Source of the DNA: Actinernus sp. WN-2022
Taxonomy: Eukaryota > Cnidaria > Anthozoa > Actiniaria > Actinernidae
Assembly (NCBI GenBank): GCA_030867875.1
Contig: JAOWCC010000903.1
Location: 124,001 to 188,000 of the forward strand
Reading direction: 5' to 3'
Length of the DNA: 64,000 nt
The position numbers were made by a program, and so were the translations under genes. The first letter of the stretch is position 1, and each line of letters starts with the position of its first letter. The notes beneath the pieces are model-generated. The model searched no databases. It worked only from the letters and a program-made list of their open reading frames with translations, and was not told the origin of the DNA. This document shows, piece by piece, positions 34,910-45,292 of the stretch.

Positions 34910-36426
34910 GATTTTAAGAATAAGCATCAGTGAAAAGTCTGTAGAAGCAAAGATAAGAGCATTATCTGATAAAGAAGCGAAAGAAAGGTGTATGGCTGCG
35001 TATCTGTTCTTGATGAAATCGAAAGATTCCTGTTACAGAGCGTATGTCATGAAACGAGAGAACCTCTTACAAAACGGGAAACCGTTCAACACCTATCAAC
35101 TGAGCACCAGCAACGGCATCGAGTGTGCACTTTGGCCGCACTTATATCCGTACGAGGACTGGTGCGATTCCAACATGGATGGACAGGAATCCAGACTTAG
35201 CTCAAAGATAAGCTTTATAACGAAGGTTTGCTCTAATATTATCGATTACCAAATGGATTTCGAACTATTTCAGTTCGAATATGATAGGTGGCTGTTTAAG
35301 ACTGTGAGCGGTGCTAGTGCTATTGCTATTGCTATTGCTATTGGAAGGAAGATGAAATGCTCACCAGCTAAAGCGCTTGACGCAAAGTTGTTTAGTCCAG
35401 AATTCTGGAAATGGAAACATCGAATGTTGCTAGACGCCTTAGATCAGTTTGGATTTCCTTCAGTCTTTGTGACCATCAGTCCTTACGAATGGACTTTTCC
35501 TTTGCCTAAGTGGCTTGAAGATGCGAGACAACAAAGTGGCAAAGCTCCTACTAAACTGGCAGCAGCGGAGACCTTGCATATTTCACACGTGCTAACTCAA
35601 ATGGTAAGAGGGTACCTATGTGGTTCTAATGATGAGGTTCAAGACTCATCTATTTCACAACACGAAACGGAACACCTCCAACGTGCAAACGTACTTCTAT
35701 CGTTTAGAGTTCCAGGAGAGGGGCACCGTGCATCTCCAATTGCTTGTATGGTTGAAGGACTTCGAATCTATCAACACTGATTTGATTCGAGCCGAAATAC
35801 CGTGGGATCGCCCAGACATGGCCTATTTAGTAACACACTGCCAGAAATCAGATAAATCAGTGCAGGAAGTTCAAACTGAGGAGAATCACTTTGAAACAAC
35901 TGATGAAGGGCAAACATTGCTCAAACCCAAGCATTCTCGTGAAGCTTTCACCTTGAATTTAAGGGCGTATTTGATAACCGTACTCGGAGCATTACGATGT
36001 TCCATGGATTTTCAGTCGACTGATGGAAGATTGATGATTCTCCGATATGTGGCAGCATACATATCCAAATGGCAAGATGCCTATAGCAATGAGGGCCTTT
36101 ATTCCAATCACGTGTTACCCTACCATGCACCTTATAGGATGCTGCGGCAGTTTTCACCGTGCGAACCCGAGACGTGGCTAGCCCTCACTAGTGTCAAACA
36201 AGCTTGGACGTCAAGCAGAACGAAGACCTTCACTGTTCCAACCTCGGAAATGTGAGTAACAATGCTGTTGCCAAGAAATACAGGGACAGACCCAAAGCTC
36301 TTGAAAGCTTAACCTTGCTCAACTGGCTCAGGCAAGTCAATCATGTGCCTAAGAAACCATCGTTGTATAAAGAAGGTGTAACGCTAGTAGGCGTCAAATA
36401 TGTGTCAACGTTCAGAGAAGAGTATT
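34910..36426 (+). pseudogene. Rep, family B, unit 9, running past the array edge
   Basis: This is the only copy not cut at the array joint. After NHVLPYH it continues through APYRMLRQFSPCEPE, VKQAWTSSRTKTF, then (one frame shift, near 36,250) a stretch down to VGVKYVSTFREEY. That matches family-A Rep residues ~325-425 of its open stretch. It then breaks off into family-C helicase. GCTATT is repeated four times here, and WLKDFE replaces WLNDFE. HLQ and the frame shift after GSND are present. It shows what the array unit was copied from. Confidence 0.85.
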
Positions 36427-36431
36427 AATTT

Positions 36432-36864
36432 ACAATACAATTACAGAACTTCCAACACGTCCTATTGTAGTTTTATCTGGCGATGAAGCACAGCAACAAC
36501 TTATTGCAACTGTTGGAAAGCGAATTGTGCAAGTATCAATTGTGCAAGTATCTTTTCTGATAATGATTTTTATTCTTTAGTACATCAAATTACTCTCCCT
36601 ACTCAGTTTCGTACTCATGATTTGGAACTTCAACGTGTTCTTGAACATGTTCGTCATTGGGTACCTGAGTCACATCTTCTGAATATTATAAATAAGAACA
36701 GGGTACTGTGTCCTAATGGTGTTACTGATGACAGCTTGTACAGTGCAATACTTCAGCATCCCGATGCTCTTTTTTTAACTGTTTCTAAAAAAGCAGCTTT
36801 ACGTATCAACAATCTTGTATTAACTAGATACTTTAGTAATCAAACTCCGTACATGTCATGTTCA
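36432..36864 (+). pseudogene. PIF1-type helicase fragment, family C
   Basis: This joins directly to the B Rep end. It matches family-C helicase from the NTI.EL.TRPIVVLSGDEAQQQ segment through LPTQFRTHD to AALRINNLVLTRYF and MSC, near-copy of 38,041-38,470. A small duplication (AATTGTGCAAGTATC twice, ~36,520-36,555) shifts the frame. It ends inside CATGTCATGTTCAATGG, where the next segment is Rep. Confidence 0.8.
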
Positions 36865-37331
36865 ATGGATGTTCAAACTTCAGATGGAAACGGAATGATT
36901 CTAAACTATGTGTCATCGTACGTATCGAAATGGAGCGATGCGTTTGACACTGCAGGCCTCTATAGCAATCACGTTAATGCATAGCAATCACGTTAATGCA
37001 TAGCAATCACGTTAATGCATATCAAGCTGCTTTTCGTTATTTACGTCATCTTCGTTCATGTGAGCCAGAAATGATAAGTAACCTTTCTGCTACGAAGATC
37101 GCATGGTCCAGTAGCAGAACAAAGAAATTTACAGTTCCATCATTTGCTAATGTGCAGCAACACACGGTTACTGTGAAATACAGGTCACGTTCTGGTAATA
37201 ACTTAGCTATGAGTTTTGTACAATGGTTACGAGCTTTTGATGAATCGAAAGCAATTCCTAAACAGTATAAATTTGGTAACACTCTTGTTGGCATCAAATA
37301 TGGTACTTTTTTTAATGATGAATTTTTTTAA
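36865..37331 (+). pseudogene. Rep C-terminal part, family C
   Basis: This starts at SMDVQTSDGNGMILNYVSSYVSKW, so it includes the two-Tyr motif but lacks the HUH motif. It continues through YQAAFRYLRHLRSCEPEM, SSSRTKKFTVPSF and VGIKYGTFFNDEFF. A 19-bp word (TAGCAATCACGTTAATGCA) is present three times at 36,963-37,019, which inserts sequence and a stop. It continues into the helicase at 37,337 after a T-rich frame slip. Base composition is more AT-rich than family A. Confidence 0.82.
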
Positions 37332-37336
37332 AATTT

Positions 37337-38386
37337 ATGTTAATGAATTTGCCTCATGTTAACGATCAGGATCTGGAACATCCTGATCACAGTAAGCTTC
37401 CGTCTCTCGTGAGACACTTTGCAGCAGCTGTATTATATATGCCTGACTATTTCTCAGAAATATCCAATAAATTTCAAGAGCATCTCCGATCTCAAGGCCA
37501 CAAACACTACTTCGTAACGAATGTATTGTGTTACATCAAAAGTCTTCACCATTCCTTGAAACTTTTTACATTGGGTATTCTTCCTTCGGCACAATTCAAT
37601 GTCACAGTACCTGAGACAACATTTGTTAATGGTTTACAAGAACAACAAGTAGCTGCTTATCAGTATTTTTGTAATATTTTACAATTAAGAGATTGTAATT
37701 TATATGAGAATAACTCTTCAGAGGATAATACTTGGAAATTGTTCTTGTTACTTCGTGGTAAACCTGGATCAGGAAAAACCCACACTATCAATGCTTTTAT
37801 TGAACATAGTTTAACATTGGATAAGAAAGTATTAGTAACTGCACCAACTGGGTTTCTTGCTTGTAAATTCAATTCTACTTTTGGAGACGCAATAACATGT
37901 GATACTGTACATGCTAGTTTCCGTATCCCCGTGTCTCATAATGAATTACCAATTGTAAACTGGGATTTAGGTTTCTATGATATCATTGTATTGGATGAAT
38001 TATCTATGGTCTCAAAAGTAACATTTCAGCATATTTACAATACAATTTACAATACAATTTCAGAACTTCAAACACGTCCTATTGTAATTTTATCTGGAGA
38101 TGAAGCACAGCAACAACCTATTGCTACTGTTGGCAATCGAATTGTGCAAGTACCAAGTATTTTTTCTGATCACAATTTCTATTCTTTGGTACATCAAATT
38201 ACTCTCCCTACTCAATTTCGTACACATGACGTGGAACTTCAACGTGTTCTTGAACATGTTCGTCATTGGGTACCCGACACACGTCTTCTCAATGTGATCA
38301 ATCACAATAGGGTTCTGTGTCATAATGGTGTTACCGATGATACATTGTATAATGCTATTCTTCAGCATCCTGATGCTCTTTTTTAA
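37337..38386 (+). pseudogene. Rep/helicase junction and PIF1-type helicase, family C
   Basis: After LPHVNDQDLEHPDHSKLP (the linker equivalent to family A ~6670) come helicase Walker A GKPGSGKT (~37,757-37,780), TAPTGFLACKF, CDTVHASF, Walker B VLDELSMV (~37,990) and LSGDEAQQQPIATVGNR. The stretch TACAATACAATT is duplicated (NTIYNTI, ~38,038). The frame ends at a TAA within a T-run (ALF-stop), where the sister copy at 36,770 has one more T and reads on. This is therefore a homopolymer slip. Confidence 0.85.
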
Positions 38387-38880
38387 ACTGTCTCTAAAAA
38401 GGCAGCTTTACGTATCAACAATATTGTGTTAACTAGATACTTTAGTAAACAAATTCCGTACATGTCGTGTCAATTAGATGATGATTCAGAGAGCATTAAC
38501 ATTTACCGAAACATGCGAGTAATGTTAACACAAAATAGAGATAAGTCTAATGGATTCGTTAATGGACAATCAGGAATTATTGTCAATGCAGAACAAGGTA
38601 CATTGTTTGTTCAAATTCCTTCTGGTTAAATAATTCCAGTTTACAAAGTGACATACACATCTGATGGGGTAACAAAAATGTGTATATCCACTTGTTCCTA
38701 GCTATGCCATAACTATTTGTAAAGTTCAAGGTCAAACTTTAGACAAAGTGGTGATATGGTTTGATACAGAATTTCTACCTACAGCAACCGCTTATGTTGC
38801 TTTATCTAGAGTGAGATCATTTTGTATTTTTTTTTATCGCTTCGGTGACTAACAAACATTTCACAATGTTACAATAACAA
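38387..38880 (+). pseudogene. PIF1-type helicase C-terminus, family C
   Basis: Continuation in broken frames: SKKAALRINNIV, VMLTQNRDKSNGFVNGQSG, then (after an in-frame TAA and a shift) SYAITICKVQGQTL and TAYVALSRV, which are helicase motifs V/VI. It ends near 38,870 with a decayed tail. At least three lesions, so not functional. Confidence 0.8.
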
Positions 38881-40080
38881 TCATCACCCTGTACAAGAAT
38901 ATATTCTCGGAAATGAAATTAAGGCTAATTACTGAAATTGTACATCTATCACAAGTTTTGGTTCTATTTCAACGAATATTACAGCTACTTTAGTGATATT
39001 GTTTTTTATATATAACTGTATTTTTAATATCATTGTATAATTGAAAAATAGCAATGCATGATATTACTATTTTCTGATCTGTATCAGTATCTGATGGTTT
39101 CCAATGTTCTACGTAACGCTATTCTTCGTGTTATATACAGGTTACGTATTATTACTGCAAAATGCATGTTACTTTTACTAAGATTAATGACATGAAAGAA
39201 AATGATAAAAAAACGACTATTGCAAAAGTCACGCTACTCTAAAATAAAACTGTATACTGATTTAGATAAATAACTTTATTTAACATTTAGAATGAGACAT
39301 TGATAAATATGTACAAGCAATATAGTTACGTGTATGCTCAATATAATAGCACCTGTTCTTCGATAGTAAAGTGACACATAATATTATCAGTGGATTAATC
39401 CTACTGATAAGCACTGATTTGTAACAATAAATTTGACAATTAATTGGAGGTGGAAAATAGCATTTACAAACAGGTTACATTACATTAGCACGATACATCT
39501 TTTGTAATACATCCCTGTTCGTAGACAATGTAAAAAAATGACCAAAACACTTAGAGATTACACTCTATAAATATTCAGCAGCCTGATATGCTACGAATAA
39601 GTATGAGGACCTATGTTCTAATATCTTGTTTCAAGGATATGTGCTCTCTTCAACATGGACAGTTTCTGAAATTCTTTTAAAAACGAAATAGACACTTAGT
39701 TATAATAACGATATTGCCATTTTTGTCTTACAAAATCGAATATTATATTAAATTAGAAAAAAAAAAGGTACATATACATGATCGTTACTCACTAGGAAGC
39801 GTTATCTCTTTGTTAGCTCTGATACAGTAACATATAACGCTGAACTGTTCTTTCTTTATTTCTCAATTTACAATAAAAAACAAGAATTTAGATACGGAAA
39901 AGTATTGATCTCCTATTAATCAATGCAACAATGATTGTTCTGTAATTATTCGAAAAGAGATACTAAATGTTACATTTAAAATAACGAAAGAAATAGATTG
40001 TATTAATGGTGAACATAGCATTGACATATGTTCTACCTACAAATGAAATGAAATGAAATGAAATGATAACAAGTACTAGA
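38881..40080. other. AT-rich non-coding stretch
   Basis: Very AT-rich sequence without a believable frame or repeat. The only feature seen is a short (AAATG)n run at about 40,047-40,070. It is probably the 3' flank of the family-C element plus decayed DNA. Confidence 0.5.
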
Positions 40081-40136
40081 TATCGTGCTGCTTTCTTTTG
40101 GAAGCCCAATGCTCTGATACAGTGACATATAGCGCC

Positions 40137-40290
40137 AGTATGGTCCGATCGAGGAAGAGAAGACACCAGACTTGATACAGCATCGATTTTCTCATCTCAA
40201 TTGTGAATGGTTCATTCGGCCTAAAGTGGCAGCCTCAATCATGGCTGAAACTCTGCATTGAAATTGGGGACTTCTTTCAGAAAGTGTAAT
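40137..40290 (+). pseudogene. Gene 2 fragment, family C
   Basis: Translates as a degraded match to residues ~22-75 of the intact gene 2-C at 56,840: QYGPIEEE, HLNCEWFIRPKVA and MAETLH, then an in-frame TGA, then NWGLLSES. Both ends are lost. No start codon. Confidence 0.75.
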
Positions 40291-40314
40291 ATAGAAATAT
40301 ATTTCTCGTTGTGT

Positions 40315-41640
40315 TAATAAGTCACGTATGAGTTTTACTGAATGGTGAACATAGAATTGACAAATGTTATAACAATATTGAATGCATGAATGTCTAGTAT
40401 CTTGTCTTGTGCTTATATAAAATAAATTACCATAGTGCACAACATGTGTTGTTTAATTCCAGCTACTTAGCTGAACATATTCGAACAGTTCACCACCTTC
40501 AACAAGTTCTCAAACAGAAAAAGAGAATCTTGTTCTCATGAATGAGAAGTTACATAATTATCTTATGACAAACAATATCATTGTTTCCAAGATGTTCGAA
40601 GTTGTCCAATAACATTCCCAACCTGTCTTCCTAAAAAAGAAAATATATTTAACTTACAGTTTATAACGATAACAACATCAAACTTTGGCGTTTATTAAAA
40701 ATATTTTTTTTATATAATAATAGTTCTGTTAATAAGTAACGTATGAGTTTTACTTAATGGTTAAGAACAATTGATAAATGTAAAATTGGTAAAATACCAG
40801 TACATTCAAATATCAATATTGAATACATGAATGTGTAGTATCTTGTCTTGTGCTTATCTAAAATAATTTACCATAGTGCACAATATGTGTTGTTTAATTC
40901 CAGCTACTTAGCTAAAAATATTCGAACAGTTCACCACCTTCAACAAGTTCTCAAACAGAAAAAGAGAATCTTCTTCTCATGAATGAGAAGTTACATAATT
41001 ATCTTATGACAAACAATATCATTGTTTACAAGATGTTCGAAGTTGTCCAATAACATTCCCAACCTGTCTTCCTAAAAAAGAAAATATATTTAACTTACAG
41101 TTTATAACGATAACAACATCAAACTTTGGCGTTTATTAAAAATATTATTTTTATATAATAATAGTTCTGTTAACAAGTAACGTATGAGTTTTACTTAATG
41201 GTTAAGAACAATTGATAAATGTAAAATTGGCAAAATACCAGTACATTCAAATATCAATATTGAATACATGAATGTGTAGTATCTTGTCTTGTGCTTATCT
41301 AAAATAATTTACCATAGTGCACAATATGTGTTGTTTAATTCCAGCTACTTAGCTAAAAATATTCGAACAGTTCACCACCTTCAACAAGTTCTCAAACAGA
41401 AAAAGAGAATCTTCTTCTCATGAATGAGAAGTTACATAACTATGTTATGTTATGACCAACAATATCATCGTTTCCACGATGTTCGAAGTTGTCCAATAAC
41501 ATTCCCAACCTGTCTTCCTAAAAAAGGAAATATATTTAACTTAGAGTTTATAACGATAACAACATCAAACTTTGGCGTTTATTAAAAATAATTGTTTTTT
41601 TAATAATAATACAATAATTCTCGTTACTATATATTACGTA
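40315..41640 (+). repeat. 441-bp tandem repeat, three copies
   Basis: The word TGTTGTTTAATTCCAGCTAC recurs at 40,447, 40,888 and 41,329, exactly 441 bp apart. The flanking ~440 bp (AATAAGTAACGTATGAGTTTTAC ... to ... CATCAAACTTTGGCG) repeat with few changes; the first copy is the most diverged at its left end. The repeat contains the palindromic stretch AATATCAATATTGAATAC. No coding frame is seen. Confidence 0.85.
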
Positions 41641-42353
41641 TTACAAAGTTTATTGATGATGAGTACTTGTCATTCATATGAAGTCACACATGACTACGTA
41701 AAACCTTAACATGCTTCTTGTGAGAGTCATTGCACCATTTCTCTTTACATTTAGGTGAACGATAGTTATCTCTCTGTGGTTTCTTATTAGCTTTTTTTGT
41801 AATATTAAAACAATAGTTTCATGGTGGTAGTCTCTGTTTCGTTATTTCTCCAATGATACAATTCTTGTATTCTTTCCTTGCCATTCTTTACACTAGAAAA
41901 CACTAGTGTCATCTCTTCACATGTAAGTGAAATGTAACAATTGAGCAAGTTGTTCTTCAATAAAGTACTGATTACATATCGTAATGTTCGTTTTAAAATG
42001 TTATGTTACTCATTGTTTATAATGGTAACAACATGGAAATTGTTCTTTTGTTAATGTTAACATTTAAATCAATACAAATAACGAAATATATCATTGAAAA
42101 AAAGATAATTGAACATATTTAGAAAAATAGTATCTCTACTGATTTAAAAATCAATTGACAGACCCAATTAAAATGAGATATAGGTATAACTCCAAAATGA
42201 GTAATACGTTTCTTATTATTGTTACAATTCAATTCTAAAAAGAAATCAGTTAATACGATTTCATAAATAATATAATTTACAATTTGTTGACTTTTATCAT
42301 TTTATTTAAAAAATGTTAAAATATTGTGAACTGTATTTCAATGCTCTTTCTCA
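41641..42353. other. AT-rich upstream region of a gene-2-C copy
   Basis: No gene is seen. The last ~80 bp (GACTTTTATCATTTTATTTAAA ... CTTTCTCATTGTTACAG) matches the leader before the intact gene 2-C at 56,760-56,839, so this is a related 5' region. Confidence 0.5.
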
Positions 42354-42362
42354 TTGTTACAG

Positions 42363-42465
42363 ATGAATACACCTAACAAGTCTGATGCGTCAATCAAATA
42401 TTTAAATCACTTCCCAAAATATTTCCTGTGCCAGTATGGTCCGATCAAGGAAGAGATGACACCAG
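42363..42465 (+). pseudogene. Gene 2 start, family C, cut by integrase element
   Basis: Starts with ATG right after TTGTTACAG and reads MNTPNKSDASIKYLNHFPKY, then CQYGPIKEEMTP. It is then interrupted at 42,466 by the integrase element (TATGGTGGCCC). The same gene is not found on the far side: a gene-2-A2 piece is there instead. Confidence 0.8.
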
Positions 42466-42660
42466 TATGGTGGCCCATTGACGTCATAGCTATTTTCATA
42501 TTTATCGATGTTAACTTAATACTTTTTATTTATTTATTTCATTTCATTTTATATTTTTATTTCATTATATAATTTTTGTATTTCAAAAATTCATTTTATA
42601 ATTTTTTATTTTTTAATTTTTTTATATTTTGCTCAAATGAAAATAAAATCTTTTTTTTTT

Positions 42661-43095
42661 AATGAAAATGGCGTCGTGGCCCATTGACGCCATAGACCAC
42701 AATGCATTGCGAGTGCGGAAACCAATATGGCGGCCAGGATTCGGAATAACGATTGGGAGGACGATTCTTTATTGAAGACCGATCTAGCTGCCTATGTTAA
42801 CCAAAATTTGAGGCAGAAAGAAGTTCTTGACTTGGTAAAAAAAGAGGTATCCTGAATATGCATGGCGCTTACGGTCCCTATCAAGGCGCCTTCAGTATTT
42901 TGGGATCAAATATGTCAACTACGAAATCAGTGTCGATACAGTAAAAGACGCTGTAGAAAAAGAGATGGAAGGGCCGCCAGGGAGTTTGTTAGGATACAGA
43001 ACGCTTCATAAGAAAGTCAGAGAGATTCATGGACTAAAACGTTCCGAGGAATTTGGTCTACGATGTTATGACAGAAGTCGATCCGGATCCGGTAA
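42661..43095 (+). pseudogene. Integrase-element transposase, first exon (broken copy)
   Basis: Near-identical to the exon at 63,361. Recognisable parts are NNDWEDDSLLKTDLAAYVNQ, the helix-turn-helix-like RSLSRRLQYFGIKYVNYE and SLLGYRTLHKKVREIHGL. It is broken by indels (an extra A in the GTAAAAAAAGAGG run near 42,840; changes near 43,040). Ends at GATCCGGATCCG|GTAAGA, a possible splice donor. Confidence 0.75.
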
Positions 43096-43666
43096 GAGCA
43101 TTCTTTAGTGAATCCCGAACACTGGCTTTATGTCTATGATGTAGGACTATGATTGTAATTTGGCAGATCTTTGTTAAAAAGGCATGGGGCTATTACAATC
43201 AGATTGTCCTGAAGGGTAAATTGAAAGTCAAAATGTTTTCAAGGAGAAGAAGTCACGTTGAAATTTACACATAATATATTGTAAAGATTCCCAAAAACGT
43301 TTTTGATGCATTGGCCTTGTTGATGTATTTTTAAAAATATACTGTGTGTTCAGGGTCTGGAGGGCAGAGGTGGCGTCGGGAAACCAAAGAGACCTCCTAG
43401 AACAGGAACATTCCATTCAAGTGAAAGCACTTATCCATTTTGTATAAGTAATTATTCGAATTAGCGAATAATAAGTGTGTTTTATTCAATTTTAGGACCA
43501 TAGCAAACTATGTACCTCAAGAAAATGGTACTTATAGTCAACATTACAAAAGAGAGTCTAAGGAAAATGGAGGGGGAGGCAACATAGGGGTATTTTTGAC
43601 AGGGGCTTTAACTAGAGCATCATTTTACAGTATACACTATGTAGCTTTTTTTATTCTTTATTTTAG

Positions 43667-43857
43667 GGATCAGACCACACCATGTCACTTGATGGGCACG
43701 ACAAGCTCTGCAGGTTCCAAAAGTCTATGTTTCCCTGTGTATATATGGGGGCCAGGATACATTTAGTGGAAGAATAAATTTCTTACGCCTTTGGACGTCT
43801 AACAATAATCCAAGAATTATTGGGAGATTTTACTTTGACTACTTGTTTGAGTGCAGA
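43667..43857 (+). pseudogene. Integrase-element transposase, catalytic exon (broken)
   Basis: After an acceptor-like TTTATTTTAG the frame reads GSDHTMSLDGHDKLCRFQ, in which SLDGHD is the first catalytic Asp motif of this integrase group (compare WHLDGHH of the element at 45 kb). A frame slip near 43,735 is followed by RLWTSNNNPRIIGRFYFDYL and FECR, ending at GAG|GTATTA, a possible donor. Downstream catalytic residues are not found. Confidence 0.65.
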
Positions 43858-44214
43858 GGTATTAATACATCCCAAAAACTCTACTTCATTGTTGGTAACA
43901 TCTAGCTATACCCAGTCTACTTCGTTTCCTTTGTATTTATTCAGCCCAAGGAAAGAAAAAAGTTTGTTCTGCTTGAAGGATAATTTGTATAGAACCAAAT
44001 GTTTTTCTTTGACTCTTCTTGTAAATTGTACTTTAGCACTGATGTTTTCTGAAAGTTTTTTTGGCATTGCCAAATATTAAAACAAAATAGTGGAAATAAT
44101 ATTATGATATACCTGTTATTATAAACAAAAACAAAGATTTCTTGATCATACAAGCCACAAGAAATATTTTCTAAAGCATTATTACTGTTTGAATTCCCCA
44201 TACTAGTGCTGCCT

Positions 44215-44556
44215 TCATGGAAACCTTCCTGTCGGATGACGAGTCCATTGATCGTTTTATTACGGAGTCCTACGAATTAGGATCTGCAATGTTCCTATTA
44301 AGTTGTCATTTCGCCGTGGCCAGGGCGTTAGTAAGAAATCCAGATGAGTATGCTAAAATGCTTCAATCTGATTTATAAAGCATAAGTCAATCAGTAAGAT
44401 GAAAGATATGCTAATCTCTTGTTGTGTGTCGAAAGACTTTGGGCAAGCTGGTTCTTCACAGAAAAGTCCCTCGAAAAAACGGCTAGAAGAGCTCAGATGC
44501 AGTCTCAAAGCAGAACCCAAAAATAGGATCGCCCGAAAGTTACAATCCTCGGACGT
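44215..44556 (+). pseudogene. Gene 2 fragment, family A2
   Basis: Near-identical to 52,089-52,444 (METFLSDDESID through RIARKLQSSD) but lacking a 20-bp piece after CTTCAATCTG, which shifts the frame and gives an early TAA. Left and right ends are both abrupt. 44,557-44,790 is AT-rich with nothing recognised. Confidence 0.85.
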
Positions 44557-44789
44557 TTATTCTTTTAACAAAATATTGATTTCATCAGATACAAGTCACA
44601 GTTGATTTTTAGAATTTCATAAATAACAGAATCAAAAGTAACTATTAACATGTACTATTTTGATATGCGTAGTCCATAACAATTCTCATAAGTAGTTACA
44701 ATTTTCTTACAATGTACCATCTGTATATTGCATAATTTAAAATTTAAAATACCAAAAATCCAAAATCGTGAGTGGAGTCGTAAACGTGG

Positions 44790-45123
44790 AGTCGTAAACG
44801 GACAGCTCGCCGTTGTTCGAATGGTGGAAAAGCAAACGGTCATCTTGAAGTTAGGAAATAATAAGCTAGTCGCTGTGCACATGGTCACGTGTGAAAAGGC
44901 TGACGGACCAAAAACAGTATTTCCATTCACACCTCTTTCTATTCACTAACGATATGCAAAGCTCAAGGACAAACGCTAGCGAAAGCCATCATCTGGTTCG
45001 ACATTAATAACGTCCCAGCTGGAACAGCCTATGTAGCGTTATCGCGAGTCAAATCATTGTCTCATCTGTCTTTGATGACTAAAATGAAACCAGAACACTT
45101 TAAATCGGTGCAGTCTGAGTGAA
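44790..45123 (+). pseudogene. Helicase C-terminus, family A2
   Basis: Reads RGVVNGQLAVVRMVEKQTVI, then KTVFPFTP; after a frame slip near 44,940, TICKAQGQTLAKAIIWFD, GTAYVALSRVKSL and a stop at 45,121. It corresponds to the last ~110 residues of the family-A helicase. A 14-bp word GGAGTCGTAAACG is doubled at its left edge (44,774-44,801). Gene 2 of the same element follows 140 bp downstream, as in family A. Confidence 0.85.
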
Positions 45124-45261
45124 ACAAGATATAACAAGCAATGACACTTTAAAGCCCAAAGAACGAAACGTGAAAGCAATAAACACTTGTAAATAGTAAT
45201 GACAACTTACAAATTAAACATTGAATTTGAATTTCACAGATTGTGAATGAGTATTGAAGCC

Positions 45262-45292
45262 ATGGCAGGAAAAGGGAGCAAGTACACTCCAG
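45262..45292 (+). pseudogene. Gene 2, family A2, first codons before insertion
   Basis: MAGKGSKYTP then the 6-bp target copy CTCCAG, after which the integrase element begins. The gene resumes at 51,752, in frame once the element and one target copy are discounted. A splice-acceptor-like TTTCACAG lies 25 bp upstream. Confidence 0.85.
45287..45292 (+). repeat. Target-site duplication CTCCAG, left copy
   Basis: CTCCAG directly precedes the element start TATGGCACGCC. The same six bases follow the element end at 51,746-51,751. The uninterrupted relative (gene 2 of family A) has only one copy of this codon stretch. A 6-bp duplication with TAT...ATA ends fits what I recall for the IS3EU superfamily. 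Confidence 0.9.

Larger units (their letters stand above)
10991..36127. repeat. Nine-unit tandem array: rDNA block plus truncated Rep
   Basis: Unit starts are 10991, 13903, 16822, 19252, 22090, 25016, 27933, 30358 and 33198. Full units are about 2.92 kb. Each of the two short joints removes about 580 bp between the Rep (after TCTAATGA) and the T-run, so units 4 and 8 lack the left edge and units 3 and 7 lack the Rep end. Order in plus coordinates: last TTATACACC repeat, T-run, unidentified ~110 bp, 28S scrap (-), 18S (-), 62-bp insert, 18S 5' tip (-), 5'ETS-like spacer (-), Rep-B fragment (+). The joint TACCATGTTATAC fuses Rep TACCATGCACC (seen at 36,121) to CAATATGTTATAC (seen at 10,985), sharing ATG. 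Units differ at only a few sites. The exact unit number depends on assembly. Confidence 0.9.
42466..44202 (+). mobile_element. Second integrase (IS3EU-like) element, decayed copy
   Basis: Starts TATGGTGGCCCATTGACG and ends ...GAATTCCCCATA, so the last 5-6 bp are inverted (TATGG/CCATA), as in the complete element at 45,293. The interior holds exon-like parts of a DDE transposase (separate entries) and is close to the copy at 62,811-64,000. The six bases on each side (CACCAG and CTAGTG) do not match, and the flanks belong to gene 2 of different families, so the locus has recombined since insertion. 43,096-43,666 and 43,858-44,202 are intron-like or untranslated with nothing further recognised. 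Confidence 0.65.

Noticed and set aside
11224..36127. The array as the organism's working rDNA
   Set aside because: All units lack about 300 nt of 18S, carry a 62-bp insert at the 18S start, and have no ITS, 5.8S or complete 28S.
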